A stretch of DNA of 64,000 nucleotides from an uncultured Draconibacterium sp. (GCF_913060805.1 NZ_CAJXTC010000010.1:1-64000); one strand, 5' to 3'. Shown: positions 53,217 to 62,149, counted from the stretch's first letter. A program made the numbers and translations. The notes: generated by a model from the sequence alone, not told the origin.

Positions 53217-54101
53217 TTAGTTAAACACAACTGTTCGGTTCTTATATACCAAAACTTTGCGCTGAAGGTGTTTGTAAACGGCTTTTGAAAGGACAATCTT
53301 TTCCAGATCGCGGCCTTTGCGAATTAGTTTTTGTACCGTATCAACGTGACTGCAGCGGGTAACGTCTTGTTCAATAATTGGGCCGGCATCAAGATCGGAA
53401 GTTACATAATGGCTTGTTGCACCAATAATTTTAACTCCACGCGTATGTGCAGCATGGTAAGGTTTTGCACCTGCAAATGCCGGTAAGAACGAATGGTGAA
53501 TATTGATCACTTTATTCGGATAGTTCTTCACAAAATCTTCCGACAGAATTTGCATGTAGCGCGCCAGCACTACAAAATCGATGTTGTTTTCCTTTAACAG
53601 TTTTAGCTCAGCTGCTTCCTGCTCGGCTTTGTTCTCCTTATTTATCGGGAAATAGTGAAAATCAATATCAAAACGTTCGGCAACCGGACGCAATGTTTCG
53701 TGGTTACTAATAATCATCGGAATTTCCACATCCCACTCGCCGGCTGTGTAGCGTGCCAGAATATCGAATAAACAGTGTGGCATTTTCGATACAAACAGTG
53801 CCATTCGCGGAACTTCATTCGAAAAGTAGATCTTCCAGTTCATTTGCAGCGGACTGCCAATCAAGGTGTCAAAATATTCACCGATCTTATCGGCAGGAAT
53901 CGCGAAATTTTCCAATTCCCATTCTACCCGCATGTAAAATATCTTTTCCTGGCGATCGACATGCTGATCGAGGTAGAGGATATTTCCTTTGTTTTTATTC
54001 AGAAATTCAGTTACAGTAGCAAGGATTCCTTGTTTATCAGGACAGTGGATTAACAGTATTGCGGTGTCCTTTTTTTCGTGTAGTGTTTTTATTGTTTTCA
54101 T
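53217..54101 (-). CDS. purU: formyltetrahydrofolate deformylase
   Basis: 294 residues: an N-terminal ACT domain (LLIHCPDKQGILATVTEFLNKNKGNILYLDQH) and a C-terminal formyl-transferase fold with the catalytic Asn/His/Asp set (INIHHSFLPAFAGAKPYHAAHTRGVKIIGATSHYVTSDLDAGPIIEQD). It releases formate from 10-formyl-THF to balance one-carbon pools. It is encoded inside the his operon between hisB and the four-helix gene; histidine and purine synthesis are linked through AICAR, so the placement is not senseless. Confidence 0.95.
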   Translation of the reverse strand: MKTIKTLHEKKDTAILLIHCPDKQGILATVTEFLNKNKGNILYLDQHVDRQEKIFYMRVEWELENFAIPADKIGEYFDTLIGSPLQMNWKIYFSNEVPRMALFVSKMPHCLFDILARYTAGEWDVEIPMIISNHETLRPVAERFDIDFHYFPINKENKAEQEAAELKLLKENNIDFVVLARYMQILSEDFVKNYPNKVINIHHSFLPAFAGAKPYHAAHTRGVKIIGATSHYVTSDLDAGPIIEQDVTRCSHVDTVQKLIRKGRDLEKIVLSKAVYKHLQRKVLVYKNRTVVFN

Positions 54102-54106
54102 ATTTT

Positions 54107-54148
54107 ATTAACCGCAGAGTGAGCAGAGAACTACCCAGAGTTGCGCGG
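54107..54148. repeat. CGCAGAG-type degenerate repeat
   Basis: The gap between purU and hisB is almost filled by a run of related 7-mers (CCGCAGAG, GCAGAG, CCAGAG, CGCGGAG). Repeats of this type occur in intergenic DNA of many genomes; no function is known. Confidence 0.4.
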
Positions 54149-54154
54149 AGTTTT

Positions 54155-55276
54155 TTATAATTTTCCTTTTGTCGATGGCAAATCGAAGTTAAACACATCG
54201 CGGCGGATGGCCATTTTTATCGATTTTGCCAGTGCTTTAAAAATCGCTTCAATTTTGTGGTGTTCGTTGGCTCCTTCGGCTTTAATATTCAGGTTACACA
54301 ATGCGGCATCGGAGAACGATTTAAAGAAATGCATAAACATTTCGGTAGGCATGTCGCCCACCATTTCGCGTTTAAAATCGGCATCCCAAACTAACCACGG
54401 ACGTCCTCCGAAATCAATGGCAGCCATTACCAGGCACTCGTCCATTGGAAGGCAAAAACCGTAACGTTCCATGCCCAGTTTATTGCCAACAGCCTTTTTA
54501 AACGCTTCGCCTAAAGCCAGCGCCGTATCTTCAATCGTATGATGTTCATCAACTTCCAAATCGCCTTTTACCTGTATATCGAGATCAACGCCACTGTGTC
54601 GGCCGATTTGTTCGAGCATGTGATCGAAAAATCCCAAACCGGTTGAAATATTGCATACTCCCGAACCATCGAGATTTAAAGAAACTGAAATTGCTGTTTC
54701 TTTTGTGGTTCGCTCAACTTTTGCTGTGCGTTGCGGCGATGCCACACAAGCGTAAATATCGTCCCAGTCATCAGAAATCAAAGCACAAACATCTGCCAGT
54801 CCTTCCTTTTCCAGTTCTTCAACCTGGTCGCCGTTATTAATGAATATACCTTTTGCACCAAGGTTCTTCGCCAGCATAATATCGGTTTTACGGTCGCCGA
54901 TAACAAAACTGTTTGCCAGGTCGTAATCGCCTTCAATGTATTTCGTAAGCATTCCGGTTGCCGGCTTCCGGGTAGTAGAATTATCCTCCGGAAAGTGGCG
55001 GTCGATGCAAATATCGTCGAAAACGACACCTTCGTTTTCAAACGCTTTCAATATAAAATTATGTACCGGCCAAAACGTATCTTCCGGAAACGAATCGGTG
55101 CCCAAACCATCCTGGTTGGTAACCATCACCAGCTCGTAATCCAGGTTATTTGCTATGTAGTGCATATTACGGAAAACCTTCGGAAGGAACTCCAGCTTTT
55201 CAAATGCATCGATTTGTTCGTCAGCAGTTTCGTAATTTAAGGTTCCGTCGCGGTCTATAAACAGTACTTTCTTCAT
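54155..55276 (-). CDS. hisB: bifunctional histidinol-phosphatase / imidazoleglycerol-phosphate dehydratase
   Basis: 373 residues. The N-terminal HAD phosphatase ([12 protein letters not shown], Asp8 and Asp10; [17 protein letters not shown]) removes phosphate from histidinol phosphate. The C-terminal IGPD domain (about 180-373; [49 protein letters not shown]) dehydrates imidazoleglycerol phosphate with Mn. The fused form is as in enteric bacteria and many Bacteroidota. It follows hisC by 5 bases. Confidence 0.97.
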   Translation of the reverse strand: MKKVLFIDRDGTLNYETADEQIDAFEKLEFLPKVFRNMHYIANNLDYELVMVTNQDGLGTDSFPEDTFWPVHNFILKAFENEGVVFDDICIDRHFPEDNSTTRKPATGMLTKYIEGDYDLANSFVIGDRKTDIMLAKNLGAKGIFINNGDQVEELEKEGLADVCALISDDWDDIYACVASPQRTAKVERTTKETAISVSLNLDGSGVCNISTGLGFFDHMLEQIGRHSGVDLDIQVKGDLEVDEHHTIEDTALALGEAFKKAVGNKLGMERYGFCLPMDECLVMAAIDFGGRPWLVWDADFKREMVGDMPTEMFMHFFKSFSDAALCNLNIKAEGANEHHKIEAIFKALAKSIKMAIRRDVFNFDLPSTKGKL

Positions 55277-55281
55277 CGTTT

Positions 55282-56313
55282 TTAAATTAGTTTTTTTAAC
55301 GCACTCAGCAGGTTTTCGTTTTCCTCCGAATTACCAATTGTTATCCGCAGACTTTCGTCGCACAAATGTACTTTCGAGCGATCGCGAACAATAATGCCTT
55401 CCTCAACCAGGTAGTTGTAAATACCGCGGGCATCGTGCATTTTTACCAGCAGGAAATTTGCCTCGGATGGATAAACTTTAACCACAAACGGAAACTCAAC
55501 AAGCAGCTTTTCCATTTTTTCGCGCTCGGCGATCAATAGTTTCACCCATTTTTGTACGGTAACTTTTTTGTCGAGAAGTTCCATCGCTTTGTCCTGAGTC
55601 AGAATATTCAGATTGTACGGATATTTTATTTTATTCAGCACGCCAATCAATTCTTTGCTTCCAAATGCCATTCCCAAACGAATTCCGGCCATTCCCCAGG
55701 CTTTCGAAAATGTTTGTAGAATTACCAGGTTGGGGTAGTGCTCCAGTTCGGCCATCAGGGTTTTTCCCGGCGCAAAGTCGATATACGCTTCATCAACAAT
55801 TACCAGCCCGTGAAATTGGTTGGCCAACTCCAGCATCGCTTCTTTTTTCAAACTGTTGCCGGTTGGGTTGTTGGGCGAGCATAAAAATATCAACTTGGTA
55901 TTTTTGTCGGTTTCGCCAAGAATGTCGTTAATGTTCAGCTGAAAATCATCAGTTAACGAAACTTTGCGCAATTCAACACCTGAAATATCGGCAGCCACTT
56001 TGTACATGCCGTAGGTTGGGTCGATGGTAACCACATTGTCTTTTCCCGGCTCGCAAAAAGCGCGTATTAGCAAATCGATCGGTTCATCGCTGCCATTCCC
56101 CAGGAAAATACTTTCAGAATCTACCTTTTTTAATACCGCTATTTTTTCTTTTACCAATCGCTGCAAAGGATCGGGGTAACGGTTGTACGGTTCGTTAAAC
56201 GGGTTCTCGTTGGCATCGAGAAAAACCATGGCGTCGCCACTGTATTCGTCGCGTGCCGAAGAGTAAGGCTTCAGGTTTTTTATGTTCTCTCTTAATAAGT
56301 TATTCAGTTCCAT
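55282..56313 (-). CDS. hisC: histidinol-phosphate aminotransferase
   Basis: 343 residues from ATG 56313 ([23 protein letters not shown]). An earlier in-frame ATG at 56349 would add 12 residues translated from a REP-like palindrome and is rejected. The PLP lysine is in [37 protein letters not shown] and CSPNNPTGN are conserved. The gene is followed immediately by hisB and is separated from hisD by the GIY-YIG insertion. Confidence 0.96.
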   Translation of the reverse strand: MELNNLLRENIKNLKPYSSARDEYSGDAMVFLDANENPFNEPYNRYPDPLQRLVKEKIAVLKKVDSESIFLGNGSDEPIDLLIRAFCEPGKDNVVTIDPTYGMYKVAADISGVELRKVSLTDDFQLNINDILGETDKNTKLIFLCSPNNPTGNSLKKEAMLELANQFHGLVIVDEAYIDFAPGKTLMAELEHYPNLVILQTFSKAWGMAGIRLGMAFGSKELIGVLNKIKYPYNLNILTQDKAMELLDKKVTVQKWVKLLIAEREKMEKLLVEFPFVVKVYPSEANFLLVKMHDARGIYNYLVEEGIIVRDRSKVHLCDESLRITIGNSEENENLLSALKKLI

Positions 56314-56328
56314 AACATGTGTGACGTC

Positions 56329-56349
56329 ATGCCGAACTTGTTTCGGCAT
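56329..56349. repeat. REP-like palindrome, left of GIY-YIG gene
   Basis: ATGCCGAA (56329-56336) and TTCGGCAT (56342-56349) enclose CTTGT. ACGTC precedes it and CTT follows. The right-hand copy has the same plan in opposite orientation with a different but still self-complementary stem. Confidence 0.8.
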
Positions 56350-56358
56350 CTTGTTTTT

Positions 56359-56646
56359 TTATCTTATATTCCAATATAAATCATTCATATTTGGATTTAC
56401 AGATTTTATTAGGTTGATTTTCCATTGTCTGTGCCAATTCTTCAGTTGTTTTTCCCGATCAATTGCTTGATAAATGTCTGGAAAATCTTCGTAGTACAAC
56501 AAATCTGTAAGTTTATATTTTGATGTAAATTCAGAACCAATTCCATTTTTGTGATCAGCAATTCTGGTTTTAAGATCACTAGTAACGCCAATATAAAATG
56601 TGGTCCTTCTTTCATTGCTCATAATATAAACATATCCTCCTTTCAT
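56359..56646 (-). CDS. GIY-YIG nuclease-domain protein
   Basis: 95 residues forming a minimal GIY-YIG domain: YVYIMSNERRTTFYIGVTSDLKTRIADHKNG with the two Tyr motifs and the catalytic Arg, Glu in the later YYEDFPDIYQAIDREKQLKNWHRQWK block. This is the UPF0213/YhbQ-like short form common in Bacteroidota, probably a DNA nuclease of unknown role. It sits inside the his operon, between hisD and hisC, and is bracketed by inverted REP-like palindromes; the operon otherwise has tight spacing, so it looks inserted. Confidence 0.92.
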   Translation of the reverse strand: MKGGYVYIMSNERRTTFYIGVTSDLKTRIADHKNGIGSEFTSKYKLTDLLYYEDFPDIYQAIDREKQLKNWHRQWKINLIKSVNPNMNDLYWNIR

Positions 56647-56653
56647 AATAAAG

Positions 56654-56674
56654 AACCTGAAACAAGTTCAGGTT
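56654..56674. repeat. REP-like palindrome, right of GIY-YIG gene
   Basis: AACCTGAA (56654-56661) and TTCAGGTT (56667-56674) enclose ACAAG, the reverse complement of the left copy's loop. GACGT follows, mirroring the ACGTC of the left copy. Stem bases differ from the left copy but pairing is kept. Confidence 0.8.
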
Positions 56675-56680
56675 GACGTT

Positions 56681-57967
56681 TTAGTCAGCTAAATATTTAA
56701 GGCGTAAAGTTACAGCATTTTTGTGCGCTTCAAGCTCTTCGGTGGCTGCCATTTTTTCAATTGCCGGGCCAATTGTTAGGAGTCCTTGTTTATCAATCTC
56801 CTGGAATGTTATCTTTTTAAGAAAACTATCCAGGTTTACTCCACTGTACGATCGTGCCCAGCCGTTTGTTGGCAGGGTGTGGTTGGTTCCCGAAGCATAA
56901 TCGCCGGCACTTTCAGGTGTGAATTCTCCCAAAAATACCGAACCGGCGTTGGTAATTTTACCTGCCAGATCCATATAACTCTTTGTGCTTATAATTAAGT
57001 GCTCCGGCGCATATTCGTTGATTAAATCAACACGCTCAGCATCATCCGAAACAACAATTAAAACACTGTTCGAAAGTGCTTTTTCGGCGAGTTCTTTTCT
57101 TGGCAATTGAGCTAGCTGCGTATCAACTTCAGCAACAACTTCTTTCAAAGTTGTTTCGTTATTGGTAACCAGCACCACCTGACTGTCGGCACCGTGCTCG
57201 GCCTGAGACAACAGATCGGAAGCCACAAAAGCCGGGTTTGATGTTTCGTCGGCAACAACGAGTACTTCCGACGGACCCGCCGGCATATCAATCGAAACTT
57301 CGTTCATGCTAACCAACTGTTTGGCAGCAGTTACATATTGATTTCCCGGACCAAAAATTTTATAGGTTTTCGGAACCGTTTCAGTACCGTAAGCCATTGC
57401 TCCGATTGCCTGCACACCGCCCAATTTGTATATCTGAGTTACACCTGCAACTTTTGCAGCATACAAAATTGCCGGATGGATCTCTCCATTTTTATTCGGT
57501 GGCGAACAAAGCACAATCTGTTTACATCCCGAAATTTTTGCCGGAAGTGCCAGCATCAACACCGTTGAAAACAGTGGAGCTGTTCCGCCCGGAATATACA
57601 AACCAACCTTTTCGATGGCTACCGGTTTTTGCCAGCAAGTTACGCCCGGACGGGTTTCCATCTTTTTGACTTCGGGCATTTGAACGCTATGAAAAGCCTT
57701 GATGTTTTCAGCGGCTAAAGCAATTGCATCCTTTAATTCCTGCGAAACTGTGGCTTCTGCTTTGGCAATTTCTTCCTCCGAAACCTCAAAATTATCGACT
57801 TTTACACCGTCAAAACGTTCGGTGTATTCGCGCAATTTTTCATCGCCCTGCTCACGTATTTCAGTTAATATATTTTGCACGCGACCGTACAATTCCGAAA
57901 CATCGAAAAGCGGGCGTTTTAAAATTTCGGTCCAGGTATTTCTGGCCGGATTTATATAAGTTTCCAT
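56681..57967 (-). CDS. hisD: histidinol dehydrogenase
   Basis: 428 residues from ATG 57967 (METYINPARNTWTEIL); the longer frame to 58021 adds 18 residues with no family match. NAD-dependent, Zn enzyme performing the last two oxidation steps to histidine. Diagnostic blocks: YIPGGTAPLFSTVLMLALPA, GVQAIGAMAYGTETVPK, IFGPGNQYVTAAK, DMPAGPSEVLVVAD, LLSQAEHGADSQ, NHTLPTNGWARSYSGVNLDSF. Spaced about 100 bases from hisG. Confidence 0.97.
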   Translation of the reverse strand: METYINPARNTWTEILKRPLFDVSELYGRVQNILTEIREQGDEKLREYTERFDGVKVDNFEVSEEEIAKAEATVSQELKDAIALAAENIKAFHSVQMPEVKKMETRPGVTCWQKPVAIEKVGLYIPGGTAPLFSTVLMLALPAKISGCKQIVLCSPPNKNGEIHPAILYAAKVAGVTQIYKLGGVQAIGAMAYGTETVPKTYKIFGPGNQYVTAAKQLVSMNEVSIDMPAGPSEVLVVADETSNPAFVASDLLSQAEHGADSQVVLVTNNETTLKEVVAEVDTQLAQLPRKELAEKALSNSVLIVVSDDAERVDLINEYAPEHLIISTKSYMDLAGKITNAGSVFLGEFTPESAGDYASGTNHTLPTNGWARSYSGVNLDSFLKKITFQEIDKQGLLTIGPAIEKMAATEELEAHKNAVTLRLKYLAD

Positions 57968-58066
57968 GAAGTCATTTTTTGTTTTTAACCGCAAAGCCTG
58001 ATTGTTGCCCGAAAATAGCAAATTATTGCTTTTGCCTTTTTGAAAGGCAGTGTCAATCGTACAACG

Positions 58067-58924
58067 TTAAAAAATCATTTTCTCAATAGGAACAACCAAA
58101 ATTCCTTCGGCACCGGCTTTTTTCAGTTTGCCAATTACATCCCAAAAGTCGTTTTCCTCAATTACCGAGTGCATCGAGCTCCAGCCTTCTTTTGCCAGCG
58201 GAACCAATGTTGGTGATTTCATTCCCGGAAGCAACGAAGTTATCACTTCAATTTTTTCGTTCGGCACATTCAGAAGAATGTACTTTTTACCTTCAGCACG
58301 TTGTACCGATTCGATTCTGAAAATCAGTTCGTCAAGAATTTCCTGCTTTTCTGCCGAAAGGTTTGGATTGGCAATTAATACAGCCTCCGATTTCATAACA
58401 ACTTCAACTTCTTTCAAACGGTTGCTCACCAACGTTGATCCTGAACTAACGATGTCGAAAATAGCATCGGCCAAACCAATTCCGGGAGCGATTTCTACTG
58501 ATCCGGTAATTACGTGAATCTCTGCATTAATGTTGTTTTCGTCCAGAAATTTTTTCAGGATAACAGGGTAGGAGGTGGCAATTTTTTTGCCGTTGAAGAA
58601 TTCAACTCCTGGATAATCGAGTGACTTTGGAATAGCCAGCGATAATCGGCATTTCGAGAAACCAAGACGTTTGGCAATTACCACGTTTTCGTCTTTCTCG
58701 GCCATTTCGTTTTCGCCTACAACACCAATGTCGGCAACTCCGTCGGCAACGGTTTGCGGAATATCATCGTCGCGTAAAAACAAGGCATCCATAGGGAAGT
58801 TTTTCGCTTCCGATACCAATTTACGTTTACCCACGCTCAATCCGATTCCGGCTTCGTTGATCAGCCCCATTGAGTCTTCATTTAACCTTCCTTTTGTCTG
58901 AATAGCAATTTTGAGTTTTTCCAT
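58067..58924 (-). CDS. hisG: ATP phosphoribosyltransferase, long form
   Basis: 285 residues: first enzyme of histidine synthesis. KIAIQTKGRLNEDSMGLINEAG at the start, GVADIGVVGENEM and the PRPP loop DAIFDIVSSGSTLVSNRLKEVE. The last 75 residues form the ACT-like regulatory domain of HisG-L, which binds histidine for feedback inhibition. First structural gene of the operon, 13 bases after the attenuator terminator. Confidence 0.96.
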   Translation of the reverse strand: MEKLKIAIQTKGRLNEDSMGLINEAGIGLSVGKRKLVSEAKNFPMDALFLRDDDIPQTVADGVADIGVVGENEMAEKDENVVIAKRLGFSKCRLSLAIPKSLDYPGVEFFNGKKIATSYPVILKKFLDENNINAEIHVITGSVEIAPGIGLADAIFDIVSSGSTLVSNRLKEVEVVMKSEAVLIANPNLSAEKQEILDELIFRIESVQRAEGKKYILLNVPNEKIEVITSLLPGMKSPTLVPLAKEGWSSMHSVIEENDFWDVIGKLKKAGAEGILVVPIEKMIF

Positions 58925-58936
58925 GTCTGTTTATAT

Positions 58937-58968
58937 AAAAAAAGGCCTGCCTTTAATGGCAAGCCTTT
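58937..58968 (-). terminator. attenuator terminator of the his operon
   Basis: Minus-strand stem AAAGGCTTGCC/GGCAGGCCTTT (58958-58968 with 58941-58951, one G-U pair), loop ATTAAA, then seven U. It sits between the His-rich leader peptide and hisG, as expected for transcription attenuation. Confidence 0.85.
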
Positions 58969-59001
58969 ATTAATTAATATCGTTGAGTTTGAACAAAACA
59001 A

Positions 59002-59064
59002 TTACAGCCTACCCGATGGTTGGTTTTTCCAATGATGGCCGTGATGTAGTGTTCTTACTGTCAT
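59002..59064 (-). CDS. hisL: his operon leader peptide
   Basis: A 20-codon ORF reading MTVRTLHHGHHWKNQPSGRL, with four histidines in five residues. It lies 78 bases upstream of hisG, and an intrinsic terminator stands between them. Ribosome stalling at CAT CAC GGC CAT CAT when charged tRNA-His is scarce would favour read-through. A promoter with good elements is 17 bases upstream. This follows the enteric hisL principle; I did not work out the competing antiterminator stem. Confidence 0.85.
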   Translation of the reverse strand: MTVRTLHHGHHWKNQPSGRL

Positions 59065-59080
59065 ATCAGTTATTTTGATG

Positions 59081-59110
59081 CAAGTATAGTTATAAAATTG
59101 TATTGAACAA
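59081..59110 (-). promoter_or_regulatory. his operon promoter
   Basis: On the minus strand TTG (59108-59110), 19 bases, then TATACTTG (59081-59088), one mismatch from TAnnTTTG. The transcript would begin about 10 bases before the leader peptide start. Confidence 0.5.
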
Positions 59111-59203
59111 TGTGTATTGGTGTTAATTTAAAATTAAAGTTAAGCGCATACTGAAGTATGTCTGAAATACCTGTAAACCGGCAAGAATATTACAGTGAAA
59201 AAT

Positions 59204-59295
59204 GATTTTCTCCCTTTTGTACCTTGTTACTGAAGAAAGAAAGTGAGAAAATCCTTGATCATCCTTTAGGAGCTGAGGTAAAATCAAGGATTTTT
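59204..59295. repeat. 92-bp structured repeat, copy 2
   Basis: Gap-free match to 9756-9847. Hairpin 1 pairs GATTTTCTCCCTTT with AAAGTGAGAAAATC (one mismatch); hairpin 2 pairs AAATCCTTGAT with ATCAAGGATTT. The flanking 14-bp inverted repeat and 9-bp direct repeat of copy 1 are not seen here. It lies between the his promoter and the GH88/105 gene. Confidence 0.75.
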
Positions 59296-59365
59296 GCCGA
59301 AGAAATAATGATTTATTTTGACGAATACAATCGATTGCATAGATTTGCATCAAACTTAAATCAAC

Positions 59366-60469
59366 ATGTATAAAACGATCATTCTTTTACTTGCCGCGGT
59401 AGTTTTGGGAGGAACAACGCAGGCACAAAAAGCGGGTAACGAAAAGCTTTTTAAAGACAAAACCATTAAAAAAACGATGACAAAGGCGCTGGACTGGCAA
59501 CTGGAGCATCCAAAGCACGCCTTGTACGACTGGACCAACGGTGCATTTTACGCCGGAGTATTTGCAGCGTATGAAACAACCGGCTCGAAAAAAATCTGGA
59601 AAGCCATGTACGAAATGGGAGAGGCCAACGAGTGGAAACCGGGACCGCGTTTGCATCATGCCGACGACCATGTAATTTGCCAGACTTACATTGATATGTA
59701 CCGCGTATCGGGCGAAAAGAAAATGATTGAACCATTTATTGCAACGATGGATGAGTTTATGAAAACGCCTTACGAAGCTGATGGCATTTACGAAAAAACA
59801 TGGTGGTGGTGCGATGCTTTGTTTATGGCTCCACCTGCATTTGTAAAGCTCGGAATTACATTGGACGATGATAAATACCTGAAACTTTCGGATAAACTGT
59901 GGAAAGAAACTTACGATCTGCTTTGGGATAAAGAACACCATTTGTATGCTCGCGATATGAGCTACAAATGGAACGAACCCGGAATTGAAGAAAAGCACGA
60001 AGCCAACGGAAAGAAGATTTTCTGGTCGCGTGGAAATGGTTGGGTAATGGGCGGTTTGGTTCGTGTGTTGAGCGAACTTCCTGAAGACTACCCGAACCGT
60101 GATTTTTACATCCAGAATTATAAAGAAATGGCCGCAAAAATACTTTCGTTGCAACAGGAAGATGGTTTGTGGCGTTCCAGTTTACTTGATCCTGATTCTT
60201 ATCCCGGTGGCGAAGCCAGTGGCTCTGGATTTTTCTGCTATGCATTGGCCTGGGGAATAAACAATGGAATTTTGGATAAAGAAACTTATCTGCCAGCAGT
60301 AGAAAAAGCGTGGGTAGGTTTGAATGGTTTGATTCAACCCGACGGACATGTGGGTTGGTGTCAGCCAATTGGTGCCGATCCACGGAAAAACTTCGAAGCA
60401 GACAGCTGGGAAGTATACGGAACCGGAGCGTTTCTACTGGCCGGCAGCGAAGTGATAAAACTAAACTGA
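59366..60469 (+). CDS. glycoside hydrolase family 88/105 protein, exported
   Basis: 367 residues with a signal peptide (MYKTIILLLAAVVLGGTTQAQ). The (alpha/alpha)6 barrel has YDWTNGAFYAGVFAAY, RLHHADDHVICQTYIDMY, WWWCDALFMAPPAF and SRGNGWVMGGLVRVL, all typical of unsaturated rhamnogalacturonyl/glucuronyl hydrolases (YteR/YesR type). It removes the unsaturated uronic acid left by polysaccharide lyases. No lyase or SusC/D pair is adjacent. Confidence 0.92.
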   Translation: MYKTIILLLAAVVLGGTTQAQKAGNEKLFKDKTIKKTMTKALDWQLEHPKHALYDWTNGAFYAGVFAAYETTGSKKIWKAMYEMGEANEWKPGPRLHHADDHVICQTYIDMYRVSGEKKMIEPFIATMDEFMKTPYEADGIYEKTWWWCDALFMAPPAFVKLGITLDDDKYLKLSDKLWKETYDLLWDKEHHLYARDMSYKWNEPGIEEKHEANGKKIFWSRGNGWVMGGLVRVLSELPEDYPNRDFYIQNYKEMAAKILSLQQEDGLWRSSLLDPDSYPGGEASGSGFFCYALAWGINNGILDKETYLPAVEKAWVGLNGLIQPDGHVGWCQPIGADPRKNFEADSWEVYGTGAFLLAGSEVIKLN

Positions 60470-60489
60470 TCAATCGAATTTCAACAAAT

Positions 60490-60527
60490 AAAAAGGCCGC
60501 TGCAAATCATTCTGCAGCGGCCTTTTT
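60490..60527 (+). terminator. terminator of the GH88/105 gene
   Basis: A 15-bp stem AAAAAGGCCGCTGCA (60490-60504) with its complement at 60513-60527; T tract included. Confidence 0.93.
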
Positions 60528-60563
60528 ACTAAAAGTCTATTCCAAAATTTCGACCCCACCTGG

Positions 60564-60610
60564 CCTCCCCGAAGGGGAGGAAATATCCCCCTTTGGGGGA
60601 TTATAGGGGG
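60564..60610. repeat. GC-rich double-hairpin intergenic repeat
   Basis: Two adjacent hairpins, CCTCCCC-GAA-GGGGAGG (60564-60580) and TCCCCC-TTT-GGGGGA (60586-60600), followed by TTATAGGGGG. Elements of this type are widespread between genes of Bacteroidota; function unknown. Confidence 0.75.
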
Positions 60611-60654
60611 TGTAAGCCAATTAATAGAATTGAACACAAAAACATTGAGTTATT

Positions 60655-61026
60655 TTACTTCACCTTTTTCGCAGTAATTGGCATTTCTCCATCGGGGCTA
60701 TTTACAACTCCTTTCATGGTTTCTCCTTCAACGGTAACTTTCAGCGTAACGTAGCTGTAGTCAACATAAAGGCCAAATTTCAATACACCTTCTTCATAAG
60801 TAACATCTTTCAGATCGATCTTGTAACCGTCTTCCATTTTAGTGTGTCCGGTAAGTTTGCCTTCCTTTTCTTCAATTACAATCGTTCCGGCATTGTAGCC
60901 GTAAGGTGCATTCGGAGCATCGTATTTCCATTCACCAATAACTTCTTTATTGTTCGAAGAATTGCTTGCATTTACTGTAATTGTTGCAGCAAAGAGGACA
61001 AAAACAAAAAACATTAATTTTTTCAT
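60655..61026 (-). CDS. small exported protein of unknown function
   Basis: 123 residues with a signal peptide (MKKLMFFVFVLFAATITVNA) and a beta-rich body (VIGEWKYDAPNAPYGYNAGTIVIEEKEGKLTGHTKMEDG ... VTVEGETMKGVVNSPDGEMPITAKKV) that looks like a small lipocalin-like or DUF-type barrel, common in Bacteroidota. No further function can be read. Confidence 0.75.
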   Translation of the reverse strand: MKKLMFFVFVLFAATITVNASNSSNNKEVIGEWKYDAPNAPYGYNAGTIVIEEKEGKLTGHTKMEDGYKIDLKDVTYEEGVLKFGLYVDYSYVTLKVTVEGETMKGVVNSPDGEMPITAKKVK

Positions 61027-61150
61027 CGTATTAAAATTTAGGTATGAATTTAAATTGCACTTGTTTAGTGTGTTACAAAGATTGGTAGCAACATTTATTT
61101 ATGCAAATTAAAGGGACGAAAACCGCTATTTAGGGATGAAATTTCGGTAG

Positions 61151-61978
61151 TCAGGATAAAACAGTTAAAAGCAGGGGCGAATATTTTTCTGATACAGGAA
61201 CAGTGGTTGCTGAAGAATGGAGGTGAAGACTGAGTTTTTTGTTTTCTTTCTCAACAAAGTCGACATTTTGCGTATTTACGATGAACGAACGATGGCAACG
61301 TAAAATGGATTCAGATCCCAGTTGGCTCTCCATATTTTTCATTGTATTGCGCAAAAGCTTTCGTTGCAATTTTCCTTCCAGTATAAAGTTTACGGTTACA
61401 TAATTATCGGTCGACTCAATGTATAGAAAATCCTTGCTCCGAACCGAAAACCGTGGTTTCCCTTTTTCATCAGTAAAAGTTAAAAGCTGATTTGTGTCGG
61501 TTCCGGAAAGTTTGTTTTTTAGCTGTTCAATTTCTTCGCTGTGCTTTTTATAATAGATCAAAAGAAGCGCAAAAGAGTAGGGAATCAGAATCCCAAGCAC
61601 GGTATATTTTAACGAAAAAAGGAAATCGTTTATAAAGTTGCCAATCGGATTGCCATAAAGAAAAATGTAAACGAGGCTGATCAATACAATCTCAATGAGA
61701 ATCCACAACAAGTAGTTTTTTAGTTTGAATGATTGTTGATGCAGAAATTTGCGAAGTGGAAATTGCGTGAACAAAAGTACCAGCGACGAAATAAAACCAT
61801 AGCTCGAAAGCCGGAGGAATTGAATAATTGGAGAATCGGAATACCAGCGGCCGATATTCCAGGGTTTAAATACATTGATAAAGAATATGCTGAAAACCAG
61901 AACGATAATAACAAGCAGGTACCTGTCTTTTTTTCGGTCGAGCAAACTAAAACTGTTATTCAAAAATTTTAGGTTCAA
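61151..61978 (-). CDS. membrane LytTR-domain transcriptional regulator
   Basis: 275 residues: four membrane helices (about 20-150), a short coiled linker (YYKKHSEEIEQLKNKL) and a C-terminal LytTR DNA-binding domain (FSVRSKDFLYIESTDNYVTVNFILEGKLQRKLLRNTMKNMESQL ... ILRCHRSFIVNTQNVDFVEKENKKLSLHL). Such membrane LytTR proteins act as one-component sensors in Bacteroidota. It is divergent from the propeller lipoprotein gene, a possible target. Confidence 0.9.
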   Translation of the reverse strand: MNLKFLNNSFSLLDRKKDRYLLVIIVLVFSIFFINVFKPWNIGRWYSDSPIIQFLRLSSYGFISSLVLLFTQFPLRKFLHQQSFKLKNYLLWILIEIVLISLVYIFLYGNPIGNFINDFLFSLKYTVLGILIPYSFALLLIYYKKHSEEIEQLKNKLSGTDTNQLLTFTDEKGKPRFSVRSKDFLYIESTDNYVTVNFILEGKLQRKLLRNTMKNMESQLGSESILRCHRSFIVNTQNVDFVEKENKKLSLHLHSSATTVPVSEKYSPLLLTVLS

Positions 61979-62149
61979 AGTCTGACTGTTTATTCGTCAA
62001 TATTAAATGTTTGCTTCATAATTTCAAAAAAACATTTTAATTATTCTGTTGTGGCCGATTCCCAATTAATATTTATTGCTTTGTGCGCTCAAAGGCATGG
62101 TATTTGTCGGAACAGAGCACAATTAAACAATTACAGAAAGATTAAAGTC

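Noticed and set aside
54731-55240. 169-codon plus-strand ORF opposite hisB
   Set aside because: Lies entirely antisense to the hisB phosphatase domain and has no recognisable family features.
56314-56349. N-terminal extension of HisC (start at 56349)
   Set aside because: The extra 12 codons are the REP-like palindrome; family homology begins at the ATG at 56313.
59387-60154. 255-codon minus-strand ORF opposite the GH88/105 gene
   Set aside because: Cys/His/Phe-rich translation with no domain pattern; it is the antisense shadow of a clear hydrolase gene.
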